Part shown: positions 32,092 through 41,226 of the stretch, piece after piece
Layout of the letters: each line of letters opens with the position of its first letter
Position numbering within the stretch: position 1 is the first letter of the stretch
Origin: Asticcacaulis excentricus CB 48
GTDB taxonomy: Bacteria > Pseudomonadota > Alphaproteobacteria > Caulobacterales > Caulobacteraceae
Direction: 5' to 3'
DNA length: 64,000 nt
Assembly (NCBI RefSeq): GCF_000175215.2
Contig: NC_014817.1
Coordinates: forward strand, 648,501-712,500
Program-made: the position numbers and the translations under genes
Notes under the pieces: generated by a model
What the model saw: only the letters and a program-made list of their open reading frames with translations
Told to the model about the DNA's origin: nothing
Databases searched by the model: none

Positions 32092-32529
32092 TTACAAGTC
32101 CGGCATCAGCGCCAGACGCGCCCTGTCTTTCGGCCGGCCGAACAGGCGCAGTACGGCCGCCTGTTCGCTCAGGGTCGGCACCCGCACCCCGCCGATCCAT
32201 ACATCGCTTTCGATTCGCAATTCACGCCAGTCGCCCGCCGAAAGCACTTGTAATCCGCCCATAAAGTCGATCTCCAGCCCGCCCGGCGGACGATATTGGA
32301 AATAGGGACTGGAGCGGAAGCGGGCGTCGGCGCGCGGGGGACTTACTGGCACGCCCAGGGCGATACGTGCGGCCTCGATGACCTCAGAGGGGCCATAGAC
32401 ATCGACGTCGCGCACCGTGACAGGCAACCCGCTCAGAGACAGGGCCGCCGAGCCGATCAGCCACCACGGCTGTTCGGGCGGCATCAGACGACGGATCAGG
32501 TCCAGCGAGCGGCGAAGGTCGGGCGGCAT
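32092..32529 (-). CDS. Small nucleotidyltransferase-like protein
   Basis: A 145-residue protein with the opening of a nucleotidyltransferase fold: WWLIGSAALSLSGLPVTVRD then VDVYGP, giving a GS motif followed by a DxD pair, and a third acidic site in GGLEIDFMGGL. This pattern occurs in the minimal and AbiEii-like nucleotidyltransferases. No antitoxin partner is visible. It lies between the prfB terminator and the beta-helix gene on the same strand, 43 bases from the latter. Whether it transfers nucleotides, and to what, is unknown. Confidence 0.65.
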   Translation of the reverse strand: MPPDLRRSLDLIRRLMPPEQPWWLIGSAALSLSGLPVTVRDVDVYGPSEVIEAARIALGVPVSPPRADARFRSSPYFQYRPPGGLEIDFMGGLQVLSAGDWRELRIESDVWIGGVRVPTLSEQAAVLRLFGRPKDRARLALMPDL

Positions 32530-32555
32530 GGGTGTATCGGCAATGGGTACAAAAA

Positions 32556-32579
32556 AAGCCGGGGCGCAAACCCCGGCTT
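32556..32579 (-). terminator. prfB terminator
   Basis: AAGCCGGGG (32556-32564) pairs with CCCCGGCTT (32571-32579) across CGCAAA. On the minus strand the stem is followed by a run of five or more T. It lies seven bases after the prfB stop codon. Confidence 0.88.
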
Positions 32580-32586
32580 CTCAGTT

Positions 32587-33709
32587 TTACTCTTCGACGG
32601 CATCGCGGGTGGCACCGACCCGCTGGGCCAGCGACGCCCCCATGAAGGCGTCCAGATCACCGTCGAGAACCCCTTGCGAATCCGAGGTTTCCACATCGGT
32701 GCGCAGGTCCTTGACCATCTGATAGGGCTGAAGCACGTAGGAGCGAATCTGGTGCCCCCAGCCGATATCGGTCTTCTGGTCTTCCAGCGCGGCTTGCGCC
32801 GCCTCGCGCTTTTGCAGTTCCAGTTCATACAGGCGCGCGCGCAGCATTTTCCACGCTTCGTCGCGGTTGGCGTGCTGCGAACGTCCGGCCTGACAAGCCA
32901 CGGCGATACCGGTCGGGATGTGCGTCAGGCGCACCGCCGAGTCGGTCTTGTTTACGTGCTGACCGCCGGCCCCCGACGCGCGGTAGGTATCGGTGCGCAC
33001 ATCGGCCGGGTTGATGTCGATAACGATGGTGTCATCGACCACCGGATAGACCCACACCGAGGCAAATGAGGTATGGCGGCGCGCATTGGAATCGAAGGGC
33101 GAGATACGCACCAGACGGTGCACCCCGGCCTCGGTCTTCAGCCAGCCATAGGCATTGGTGCCCTTGACCATGATGGTCGCCGACTTGATGCCCGCCTGTT
33201 CGCCGGGCGTCTCTTCTTCGATGGATACCGTCATGCCGTGCTGGGTGGCCCAGCGCGTGTACATGCGCAAAAGGATGCCGGCCCAGTCGCACGACTCCGT
33301 GCCCCCGGCCCCGGAATTGATTTCGACATAGGCGTCATTGCCGTCAGCTTCGCCGGACAACAGCGCCTCAAGCTCGGCGCGTGCGGCCTTTTCCTTAATG
33401 GCTTTCAGCATGGCGCGGGCTTCTTCGAGCAGTTCCTCGTCGCCCTCCATGTCGGCCAGCTCAGCATAGTCGAGCGCGTCCTGAAGCTCTTTGGTCAGGC
33501 TGTTGACCGCATCGACGCCACCGCTCAGCTTGGTGCGTTCGCGCATAACGGACTGCGCCTCTTCGGGCTTGTCCCACAGCGTCGGGTCTTCGACCCGCGC
33601 GTTCAGTTCGTCGAGACGTCTTAGAGCGACGTCCCAGTCAAAGACGCCTCCTGAGCAATCCGATGGATTGCTCGATGTCCCTGGCCGAAGCCTCAACATC
33701 CAGTCGCAT
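32587..33709 (-). CDS. prfB: Peptide chain release factor 2 (programmed +1 frameshift)
   Basis: RF2 (373 aa after frameshifting) terminates translation at UGA and UAA. It starts at ATG 33709 (MRLDVEASARDIEQSIGLL) and runs 23 codons to CTT TGA at 33638-33643. A +1 shift past base 33640 continues into DWDVALRRLDELNARV and on to the stop at 32587. The shift signal is AGGAGG, three bases before CTT, as in the classic RF2 autoregulatory site. The tripeptide SPF (in VRISPFDSNARRHTSF) reads the stop codon and the GGQ motif (GAGGQHVNKTDSAVRL, residues 248-250) triggers hydrolysis. A single-frame reading would wrongly start at 33699 with an unrelated N-terminus. It is downstream of PBP1A on the same strand. 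Confidence 0.97.
33638..33652 (-). promoter_or_regulatory. RF2 programmed +1 frameshift site
   Basis: On the minus strand the sequence reads AGG AGG CGT CTT TGA C. The internal Shine-Dalgarno-like AGGAGG, the CTT slippery codon and the in-frame TGA have the same spacing as in E. coli prfB. Low RF2 makes the ribosome pause at TGA and shift +1, restoring RF2 synthesis. Confidence 0.95.
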
Positions 33710-33800
33710 TACAATGTCCTTACGGTAAAAAAGATAGCCGTGGGGGATAGCCCTGTTGCCGGGTAATGGCAAGAGAAACCGGGGTTAAGGATACAGGCCC

Positions 33801-36227
33801 TTAATAAAGGACCTCCTCCTCGATTTCATCGACGTACTTCTTCTTTTTCGGCTGTTCCTGCGGCGTCGGCTGATTGGACGGCTGCCCGGTCAGACCGTCA
33901 CGCCACACCTCGGTATAGGGCTTGGGTCCATCGACGACATCAGGTGTGCGCTCGATCGGCTTCGGCTCGGTTCCCGGACGGAAAGCTTCTTCGTGGCCAC
34001 GGATGGACACGTAAACCGCGTCCTTGGGCTTGCGGAAGTCCTTGACCGGTTTGTTCTTCGTCGCCGCCGCCATGAAGTCGATAAAGATCGGCAGGGCCGC
34101 CGAACCACCGGTTTCCGACTCACCCAGAGAACGGTTGTCGTCAAAGCCAACAAACACCCCGGCGACCAGATCGGGCGTAAAGCCGACAAACCACGCCGAG
34201 CGGTATTCATTGGTCGTGCCGGTCTTGCCCCCCAGCGGAATGCCCAGCGCGCTGGCGCGTGCCGCCGTACCCCGCTGTACGACGCCTTGCAGGAAGGAGT
34301 TGATCTGATAGGCAACGATGGGGTCCATCACCTGCTGGCCTTCGGGCATCAGGCGCGGCGATTCCGTCCCATCGAAGGCCCGCGTACAGCCCGCCGGACA
34401 CTTACGCTGATCGGCACGGTAGATGACCTTGCCCTGATAGTCCTGCACCAGCTCGATCAGGTGCGGCTTAATGCGCCGCCCGCCATTTACAAAAGCCGAA
34501 TAGGCGGCGGTGAGCTGATAGGGCGTTGTTTCGGTCGAACCCAGCGCATTGGACAGGTAGGGTTCCATACTATCGACCGCGCCATATTGCACCACCTTGG
34601 CCGCCACCGTCTTCATGCCGACCTTGTCGGCGAGGCGCACGGTCATGGCGTTGCGCGACAGTTCAAGCCCCTTGCGCAGGGTTTGCGGCCCGTAATAGGT
34701 GCGTGAATAGTTCTTGGGCGACCACGCTTCGCCATTGCCCCCCTTGAAGGTGATGGGGCCATCGACCACGATGGAGGCCGGCGTAAAGTCGCCTTCCAGC
34801 GCGGTAGCGTAGATGAACGGCTTGATAGCCGAACCCGGTTGACGCTTGGCCTGCGTGGCGCGGTTGAACTTCGACAGCGAGAAGGAATAGCCGCCGACCA
34901 TGGCCACGACGCGGCCCGTCCACGGGTCAACCGCGACCAGCGCGCCATTGACCGCAGGCACCTGCTTGAGGGCATAGGCCCCCGTGGCATCGCGCGCCAC
35001 ATAGATCAGATCACCGGCCTTAAGCCCGGCCCCACCCTGCGCCCACGCTACATCCGAGCCGCGAAGATTGCCGTGGTTTTCGCCCGCCGGGGCCTCAGCC
35101 AGGCGGATCGAGCCACCCGCGCGTTCAACCACGGCGACCTGCCAGTCGGGGCGCTCAAACGGCGCGCGACGGCGCTCCGGCAACTTGGCCTCTACGGCTG
35201 CGGCCTCCTGCTGCCAGCCTTCATTGATACTACCGATGTTGCCCCACGCCCCGCGCCAGCCGTGGCGGCGGTCATATAGCTCAAGCCCGTCCATCAGGGC
35301 GATACGCGCCGCTGTCTGGAGCTTAGGGTCAAGCGTCGTCTTCATATAGTAGCCGGCGGAGTATATATCCTCGCCGAACAGGGCCTTGGAGCGGCGCTCG
35401 ACCTCAGAGACGAAGAAGTCGGCATCACGATACTTAGCGCGCTGCGGGGCCGACTGCACCACCAGATCCTCACGCATGGCGGCCTCGGCCTCGGCGTTAG
35501 TCACCCAGCCGACCGACACCATTTCGCCCAGAATCCAGTTACGGCGGGCAATGGCCTGATCCTTGCGGCGGATGGGGTGGTAATTATGCGGTCCCTTAGG
35601 CAGGGCCGCCAGATAGGCGGTCTCGGCCAGAGTCAGTTGGTCCACCGACTTGCCGAAATAGTTATAGGCCGCCGTGCCAATCCCGTTCGAACGATAACCC
35701 AGATAAATGTCGTTCAGATAGAGTTCGAGGATCTGTTCCTTGGTCAGCGAGGTTTCCAGCCGCCGCGCCAGAATAAACTCCTTCAGCTTGCGCCCGATGG
35801 TCCGCTCGTTCGACAAGAGGACGTTTTTGGCCACCTGCTGCGTGATGGTGGAACCGCCTTCGAGGCGGCGACCCTGCACGAAGTTGATGACATTCTTGAC
35901 CATGGCCCGCGACAGCCCCCCGACATCGACGCCGGAATGGTTGAAGAAGTTGCGGTCTTCGGCGGCCAGAAAGGCGCGGCTGACGCGCTCAGGGATGCGG
36001 TTATAGGGAATGAAGATACGGCGTTCCTGCGCGAACTCACCGATCAGCGTCCCGTCCCAGGCGAACAGGCGCGTTGAGGTAGGCGGGCGATAATCGACGA
36101 TTTCATTGCCGTCGGGCAGGTCGTGGAACAGCCATGCGGCATAGATGGCGATAGCGAAGCCAGCGATGGCCACCATCGACATCAGCACCACCCCCGCCAT
36201 GGCGAACCAACGCTCAGTGGACTTCAC
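33801..36227 (-). CDS. mrcA: Class A penicillin-binding protein 1A
   Basis: A bifunctional peptidoglycan synthase (about 808 aa). One N-terminal membrane helix (about residues 10-35) anchors it. The GT51 glycosyltransferase domain has AAEDRNFFNHSGVD (catalytic Glu90), GGSTITQQVAKNVLL, and RKLKEFILARRLE. The transpeptidase domain has the SxxK motif PGSAIKPF (Ser466), SRNAMTV and the KTGTTNEYRSAWFVG motif. An OB-like insertion lies between them. The start is probably GTG 36227, six bases after GGAGG, rather than GTG 36233. The C-terminus is polar and lysine-rich. It lies between the amidase and prfB on the same strand, an arrangement also known in Caulobacter. Confidence 0.95.
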   Translation of the reverse strand: MKSTERWFAMAGVVLMSMVAIAGFAIAIYAAWLFHDLPDGNEIVDYRPPTSTRLFAWDGTLIGEFAQERRIFIPYNRIPERVSRAFLAAEDRNFFNHSGVDVGGLSRAMVKNVINFVQGRRLEGGSTITQQVAKNVLLSNERTIGRKLKEFILARRLETSLTKEQILELYLNDIYLGYRSNGIGTAAYNYFGKSVDQLTLAETAYLAALPKGPHNYHPIRRKDQAIARRNWILGEMVSVGWVTNAEAEAAMREDLVVQSAPQRAKYRDADFFVSEVERRSKALFGEDIYSAGYYMKTTLDPKLQTAARIALMDGLELYDRRHGWRGAWGNIGSINEGWQQEAAAVEAKLPERRRAPFERPDWQVAVVERAGGSIRLAEAPAGENHGNLRGSDVAWAQGGAGLKAGDLIYVARDATGAYALKQVPAVNGALVAVDPWTGRVVAMVGGYSFSLSKFNRATQAKRQPGSAIKPFIYATALEGDFTPASIVVDGPITFKGGNGEAWSPKNYSRTYYGPQTLRKGLELSRNAMTVRLADKVGMKTVAAKVVQYGAVDSMEPYLSNALGSTETTPYQLTAAYSAFVNGGRRIKPHLIELVQDYQGKVIYRADQRKCPAGCTRAFDGTESPRLMPEGQQVMDPIVAYQINSFLQGVVQRGTAARASALGIPLGGKTGTTNEYRSAWFVGFTPDLVAGVFVGFDDNRSLGESETGGSAALPIFIDFMAAATKNKPVKDFRKPKDAVYVSIRGHEEAFRPGTEPKPIERTPDVVDGPKPYTEVWRDGLTGQPSNQPTPQEQPKKKKYVDEIEEEVLY

Positions 36228-36389
36228 AAACACCCTCCGTCACCGCGACGCGGTTCCGTTACGAAGAGCGTCCGCATCATATTGCGTTGTGTGTATCAAA
36301 GCCCGCCCCCCGCGCAAAGCCCTGATCATGGTCATATCCGGCTTATTGCGGGCAAATGCGGCTTATTGGCGACGCTTTACCGCATAGAA

Positions 36390-36416
36390 AAAGCCCTGCC
36401 GTTACAGCAGGGCTTT
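36390..36416 (-). terminator. Terminator after the amidase gene
   Basis: AAAGCCCTGC (36390-36399) pairs with GCAGGGCTTT (36407-36416) over a seven-base loop. On the minus strand TTTTTC follows. It separates the amidase from PBP1A, so the latter needs its own promoter. Confidence 0.85.
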
Positions 36417-36438
36417 AAACACAAAGGGTTTTGCAGAA

Positions 36439-37671
36439 TTAGCGAGCGACAAACCCGAACGAGGCGTAGCGCACATCATTGGCGAAATACTGGTCGATCG
36501 CCTTCACCAGTTGCCCGGCCATCCGGTTGCGATCCCCCGAATCGTTCAGACGTCGCTCGTCCTCGGCATTGGTGATAAAGCCCATCTCCAGCAGCACGGC
36601 GGGGACATCGGCGGCCAGCAGGACGACGAAACCGGCCTGACGGTGGCTACCTTTGAGCAGCGGCACAGTGCCGTCCATATTGTCGAGCATCAGTTCGGCA
36701 AAGGTGGCCGAGCGGTTCTTGGTGGCACGCTGGGTCAGGTCGATCAGGATGCGCCCGACCGTCTTGTCCGTCGCCCCCGTCGGCAAGGCCCAGTCACCGC
36801 GGTTCATGGCGTTGCGCGCCGCCCGTTCGGTGCCGGAATCCGAGAGGGTATAGATGGACGCCCCCTTGGTCGCCGTATTGGGGCCAGAGTCGGAGTGCAG
36901 CGAGATGAACAGATCGGCATTGGCGTTGCGGGCGATGCGCACGCGGGCAACCTTATCGACATAGACGTCGGAGTCGCGCGTCATGATGACCTTATAACGA
37001 CCTGTGGCTTCCAGTTTGGCTTTCAGCGCCTTGGCCGCCTCCAGATTGACGTCCTTCTCCCACGACGACGCACCACGTGCACCGGGATCATGCCCGCCGT
37101 GACCCGCATCGACCACGATGATCTTCTTGCCCGTGCGCGGTTTGTCAGCCGCTTCGGTGCGCAATGCAGGGGGTATGGGCGCGGTATCGGCCACGGTCTT
37201 CGCAGAGACGGTCTGAGGCGCAGGCGCATCCGCAGCAACCACGTCGATCACGTAGCGATAGGTGCTGATCCCATCGGCGGGCGGTAGCAGAAAACGGCGC
37301 GCGATCCGAGCATTGCGGCTGAAATCGAGGCGCAGACGCGTCATGCCGGCCGTCGTATCCAGCTTCCAGCCCTTAACAAGCCCCTGCCCCTGCCCGCTCA
37401 GCGCCGCACCCACATCAATACCCGACAGGCCCAGAACGGCGCGCTGCTGGTCTTCCTCGCGGCTAAGGAGCTCCCCCTTCGCCGAGGCTTGCAGATCAAT
37501 GACCAGCCGTGTCTGGTTCGGCGCACCGCCCAGACGTACATTGACCACATCGCCGCTGGAGGCCGCTTCGACCGGGGTGATGTCCCCTGTCGCAATTACG
37601 ATGGCACCCGCCATCAGGGCAGCCAGCCATAACTGACCATTGCCGGCCAAACGCCACGCACGTCGGATCAT
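36439..37671 (-). CDS. amiC: N-acetylmuramoyl-L-alanine amidase with AMIN domain
   Basis: A periplasmic zinc amidase (410 aa) that removes stem peptides from peptidoglycan during cell separation. The signal peptide ends near ITPVEAASSG. The AMIN domain (about residues 40-145: VVNVRLGGAPNQTRLVIDL, RLDFSRNARI) targets the protein to the septum in this family. The Amidase_3 domain shows the zinc ligands in VVDAGHGGHDPGARG, a Glu in SSWEKDVNLEAAK, FISLHSDSG, and the catalytic Glu in VLLEMGFITN. It is divergent from rne across a 728-base gap. In Caulobacter the single AmiC is activated by EnvC/LytM factors, which are not in the window. Confidence 0.94.
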   Translation of the reverse strand: MIRRAWRLAGNGQLWLAALMAGAIVIATGDITPVEAASSGDVVNVRLGGAPNQTRLVIDLQASAKGELLSREEDQQRAVLGLSGIDVGAALSGQGQGLVKGWKLDTTAGMTRLRLDFSRNARIARRFLLPPADGISTYRYVIDVVAADAPAPQTVSAKTVADTAPIPPALRTEAADKPRTGKKIIVVDAGHGGHDPGARGASSWEKDVNLEAAKALKAKLEATGRYKVIMTRDSDVYVDKVARVRIARNANADLFISLHSDSGPNTATKGASIYTLSDSGTERAARNAMNRGDWALPTGATDKTVGRILIDLTQRATKNRSATFAELMLDNMDGTVPLLKGSHRQAGFVVLLAADVPAVLLEMGFITNAEDERRLNDSGDRNRMAGQLVKAIDQYFANDVRYASFGFVAR

Positions 37672-38399
37672 TCACCCGCTCCACCAAACACCGTGGACAC
37701 CTTTCTGGTGCCGCTGCTTTTGCATTGTGACAGAATGGATACACGACGCGGGTAGCAATCTCGTTAACAACAAAAATAATTGCGTGCTTTTCTTTTGCGC
37801 CGCCTTGTTGCATATTCGCCTCGTCCGTGCACGGCGGCTCCGTCAGACCTTGTCTTATAAACGATTCTGACAGGCGTTCGTGTCCGTTGCCGGTGTCTGG
37901 CCTGCGATATTTTGATGGTCGCACGCGCCCCACACCGGACCAAACACCTCCTCGAAGAGGCGCTGTTCCGTTCCTGTGCGACCGGTCAGACCTTCTTCCG
38001 GCGACACAGTCCGTCACAGGACCCGTCGCCACCCGAATGAAATTCACCGGCGTGTCCGCCAAAGGGGCCTCCATCGGCACCGGGACGCTTCGGCCAAAGC
38101 GTAGTCAGGGTATTCGTCGGCTCAGTTGAGCCGCGTTATGGCTCTGATTTCTTGTAACGCCTCATGTGCTTCCGGAACGCGTACTCCACGTTTCGGCATG
38201 AGGCTCTAAGGTAACAAACACCCTATGGGCTGTGCTGCTCATTTGAACAGGCTCCGGATTTCTACCGCTCCGCGCACTTTGCGCGCCGGACCGGGCCTTT
38301 GCGCACGCCTTTCACCCCAAATCAGTCAGCGCCCCCTGTCACCGCCCGGCCCTCTGTCCGGCGCGGCTTTAAGGCGTGCGCGCTGCGGAGATCGCGTTA
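37672..38399. other. Long intergenic region and probable rne leader
   Basis: This 728-base gap contains no convincing coding sequence. It must hold the amidase promoter on the minus strand and that of rne on the plus strand. The first 140 bases are AT-rich (around AACAACAAAAATAATTGCG), a likely promoter zone. From about 37870 the sequence is GC-rich with several short inverted repeats, fitting a structured 5' untranslated region of several hundred bases. RNase E genes in other bacteria have long leaders used for autoregulation, but I cannot align this one to the enterobacterial rne element. GGAG about nine bases before ATG 38400 is the ribosome-binding site. Confidence 0.45.
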
Positions 38400-41084
38400 A
38401 TGTCGAAAACCATGTTAATCGACGCGACGCACGCGGAAGAAACCCGCGTCGTCGTTCTGAACGGCTCAAAAGTTGAGGAATTCGATTTTGAAAGCCACGC
38501 CCGCAAGCAGTTGCGCGGCAATATCTATCTCGCCAAGGTCACCCGCGTAGAGCCCTCGCTTCAGGCGGCCTTCGTGGAATATGGCGGCAACCGCCACGGC
38601 TTTCTGGCCTTCAACGAAATCCACCCGGACTATTATCAGATCCCGGTCGCCGACCGCGAAAAACTGATGGCCGAGCTGGCGGCGCAGGCCGCCGCTAACG
38701 GCCACGACGATGCCGAGGACGAGGATCACGAAGACGACGGCGACGACCTGCCGGACGAGGAGCGCCGCCTGCGCGCCCACCTGATCAAGCGCTACAAGAT
38801 TCAGGAAGTCATTAAGCGTCGTCAGATCCTGCTGGTGCAGGTCGTTAAGGAAGAGCGCGGCAACAAGGGCGCGGCGCTCACCACCTATCTGTCGCTGGCC
38901 GGGCGCTACTGCGTGCTGATGCCCAATACGGCGCGCGGCGGCGGCATCAGCCGCAAGATCACCAATGGGGCTGACCGCAAGCGGCTGAAGGCCGTGGCGC
39001 AGTCGCTGGACGTGCCGCAGGGCATGGGCCTGATCGTGCGCACGGCCGGGGCCAAGCGCACCAAGACCGAGATCAAGCGCGACTATGACTACCTGCTGCG
39101 CGTGTGGGAAAACATCCGCGAGACGACGCTGCGCTCCAACGCCCCGGCGCTGATCTATGAGGAAGAAGACCTCGTCAAGCGCGCCATCCGCGACCTCTTC
39201 GACAAGGATTTCGACCACGTGCAGGTCGAGGGCGTCGAAGGCTATAAGTCCGCCAAGGACTTCATGCGCATGATCATGCCGTCGCAGGCGAAGAAGATAC
39301 AGCTTTATAATGGTGGGATGCCGCTGTTTGCGCGCCACGGCATAGATGACATCCTCAACCGCATCTATTCGCCGGTCGTGCCGCTGCGTTCGGGCGGCTA
39401 TCTGGTCATCAACCAGACCGAAGCTCTGGTCGCCATCGACGTCAACTCCGGCAAATCGACCAAGGAACGTAATATCGAGGCGACGGCGCTCAAGACCAAT
39501 CTTGAGGCTGCCGAAGAGGCCGCGCGTCAGATGCGTCTGCGCGATCTGGCCGGTCTGGTGGTCATCGACTTCATCGACATGGATGAGTCGAAGAACAATC
39601 GCGCCGTCGAAAAGAAGCTCAAGGACGCCCTCAGCGAAGACCGCGCCCGCATCCAGATGGGCAAGATTTCTGGCTTCGGCCTGATGGAAATCAGCCGTCA
39701 GCGCCGCCGCACCGGCTTCCTCGAAGGCACGACGGTTATCTGCCCGCACTGCGAAGGCATGGGCCGCGTCCGTTCGACCGATTCCTCGGCCCTGGCCGCC
39801 ATGCGCGCCATCGACCTTGAGGCCATGACCAATGGCGCCGGCGCCATCACCATCAAGCTGCCGCAGGCCGTGGCCCTGTATATCCTTAATGAAAAGCAGG
39901 TGCATCTGGCCAAGCTGCGTCTCGAATGGGGCCTGAAGGTCAATGTCGAGATCGACTCCGACCTGAACCACGCCGAATTTGAGATCGTGCGCACCGTGCA
40001 CGCCGATGAGGTGGAGTTCACGCCGCCGCCGCGTCCCGATCCGATCATCGACCTGGGTCCGGACCCGGACTATGATGAGGACGAGGACGAAGACGTCATC
40101 GCCATCGACGAAGAGGCTATCGAACGCGAAGACACGGACGATGATGAGGCCTCGGACCGCGCCGAAGCGCGTGAGGATCGCGAGGATCGTCGTGGCCGCC
40201 GCCGTCGCCGTCGCCGGGGCCGTCAGGACAACGAGCCGCGCGTCGAAGCCGACACAGCGGAGGCCGAGGCCAGCGACTCCGAGGCCGACAGCGAAGACGA
40301 GGATGGCGACGAAGATGGCGATTTCCGCCGCAACCGTCGCCGCCGTCGCGGCCGCCGCGGTGGTCGTCGCAACGGACCGGACGCCCGTCCGCGTGAGGCC
40401 TATGCCTGGGTGCGCGCCCGCACACCGTCGCTGGAAGAACCATATGTGTGGATCGACCCGTTCGACGAATCGCAAGGCAAGCGCGCCCCGAATCCGGGCG
40501 AAACGCCGGATGGTTTCGATGTGATCGAGGTCGCTACCGAGGCCAACCAGACCGTCGTCATCGAAACCAGTGCAGAGTCTGCATCGGTATTAGGGGCTGC
40601 CACTCAGGCCCCGACCTCGCTGGTGCCCGAAGACCTGCGCGATCAGCCGGCCCCCAAGGGCAAGCGTCCGCCGCGCAAGCGTCGTGGCAAGGCCGAAGCC
40701 GAAGCGAGCGAAACGGTCGAGACCATCGCTGAGCCTGCCGTGATGGAAACGGCTCCGGAGCCGGTCACTGATGCCGTGCCAGAAGCCGTTACCGAAACAG
40801 CAGCTGAAGAGGTTGCCAAACCCGCGCGCAAGTCCCGCTCGCGCAAGAAGAAGACCGACGAGCCGGTGGCCGAGGTCGCCGCAGAACCCACACTGACCGT
40901 CGAACCGGCGGTGGAACCTGCGCCGGTCGAAGTCATGGTGGAACCCGTGGCCGAACCCGCACCGGAACCCGTGCTGGAAAGCGAACCATTGGGCGGCAGC
41001 TTCGCCCCCACCGCGCCTGAGCCCGACCCGGCGGAAATCAACACCCCGCCCGCCAAGCCCAAGCGCGGCTGGTGGCGCAAATAA
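38400..41084 (+). CDS. rne: Ribonuclease E
   Basis: The essential endoribonuclease (894 aa) that starts mRNA decay and matures rRNA and tRNA. MSKTMLIDATHAEETRVVVL is the typical N-terminus. The S1 domain (about residues 35-145) carries an acidic insertion at about 100-122. Catalytic aspartates lie in VAIDVNSGKSTKERN (about 346) and VVIDFIDMDE (about 390). The Zn-link is CPHC (448-451). The C-terminal half is disordered, with acidic stretches, two arginine blocks (GRRRRRRRGRQ and RRNRRRRRGRRGGRR) for RNA binding, and PEPV-rich repeats. The last residues KPKRGWWRK contain the GWW motif that in Caulobacter contacts the KH domain of PNPase, so a degradosome is expected. A terminator follows at once. 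Confidence 0.97.
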   Translation: MSKTMLIDATHAEETRVVVLNGSKVEEFDFESHARKQLRGNIYLAKVTRVEPSLQAAFVEYGGNRHGFLAFNEIHPDYYQIPVADREKLMAELAAQAAANGHDDAEDEDHEDDGDDLPDEERRLRAHLIKRYKIQEVIKRRQILLVQVVKEERGNKGAALTTYLSLAGRYCVLMPNTARGGGISRKITNGADRKRLKAVAQSLDVPQGMGLIVRTAGAKRTKTEIKRDYDYLLRVWENIRETTLRSNAPALIYEEEDLVKRAIRDLFDKDFDHVQVEGVEGYKSAKDFMRMIMPSQAKKIQLYNGGMPLFARHGIDDILNRIYSPVVPLRSGGYLVINQTEALVAIDVNSGKSTKERNIEATALKTNLEAAEEAARQMRLRDLAGLVVIDFIDMDESKNNRAVEKKLKDALSEDRARIQMGKISGFGLMEISRQRRRTGFLEGTTVICPHCEGMGRVRSTDSSALAAMRAIDLEAMTNGAGAITIKLPQAVALYILNEKQVHLAKLRLEWGLKVNVEIDSDLNHAEFEIVRTVHADEVEFTPPPRPDPIIDLGPDPDYDEDEDEDVIAIDEEAIEREDTDDDEASDRAEAREDREDRRGRRRRRRRGRQDNEPRVEADTAEAEASDSEADSEDEDGDEDGDFRRNRRRRRGRRGGRRNGPDARPREAYAWVRARTPSLEEPYVWIDPFDESQGKRAPNPGETPDGFDVIEVATEANQTVVIETSAESASVLGAATQAPTSLVPEDLRDQPAPKGKRPPRKRRGKAEAEASETVETIAEPAVMETAPEPVTDAVPEAVTETAAEEVAKPARKSRSRKKKTDEPVAEVAAEPTLTVEPAVEPAPVEVMVEPVAEPAPEPVLESEPLGGSFAPTAPEPDPAEINTPPAKPKRGWWRK

Positions 41085-41089
41085 AACCG

Positions 41090-41125
41090 AAAGGCCCGCG
41101 ACCCTGGCGTTGCGGGCCTTTTGTT
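41090..41125 (+). terminator. rne terminator
   Basis: AAAGGCCCGC (41090-41099) and GCGGGCCTTT (41112-41121) form a ten-base stem with a 12-base loop, followed by TGTTT. It begins five bases after the rne stop codon. Confidence 0.85.
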
Positions 41126-41226
41126 TACAGCCACCCATCCGGCTTTTCCGGTTGTGTGAGGGCCTTAGATTTGTCACTCTTAATCTCCATATAAAGCTGA
41201 ACGAAATCCGTGACAGAGACGTGCCT

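Noticed and set aside
38466..40475. 669-codon minus-strand frame across rne
   Set aside because: Antisense shadow of RNase E with repetitive composition and no domain.
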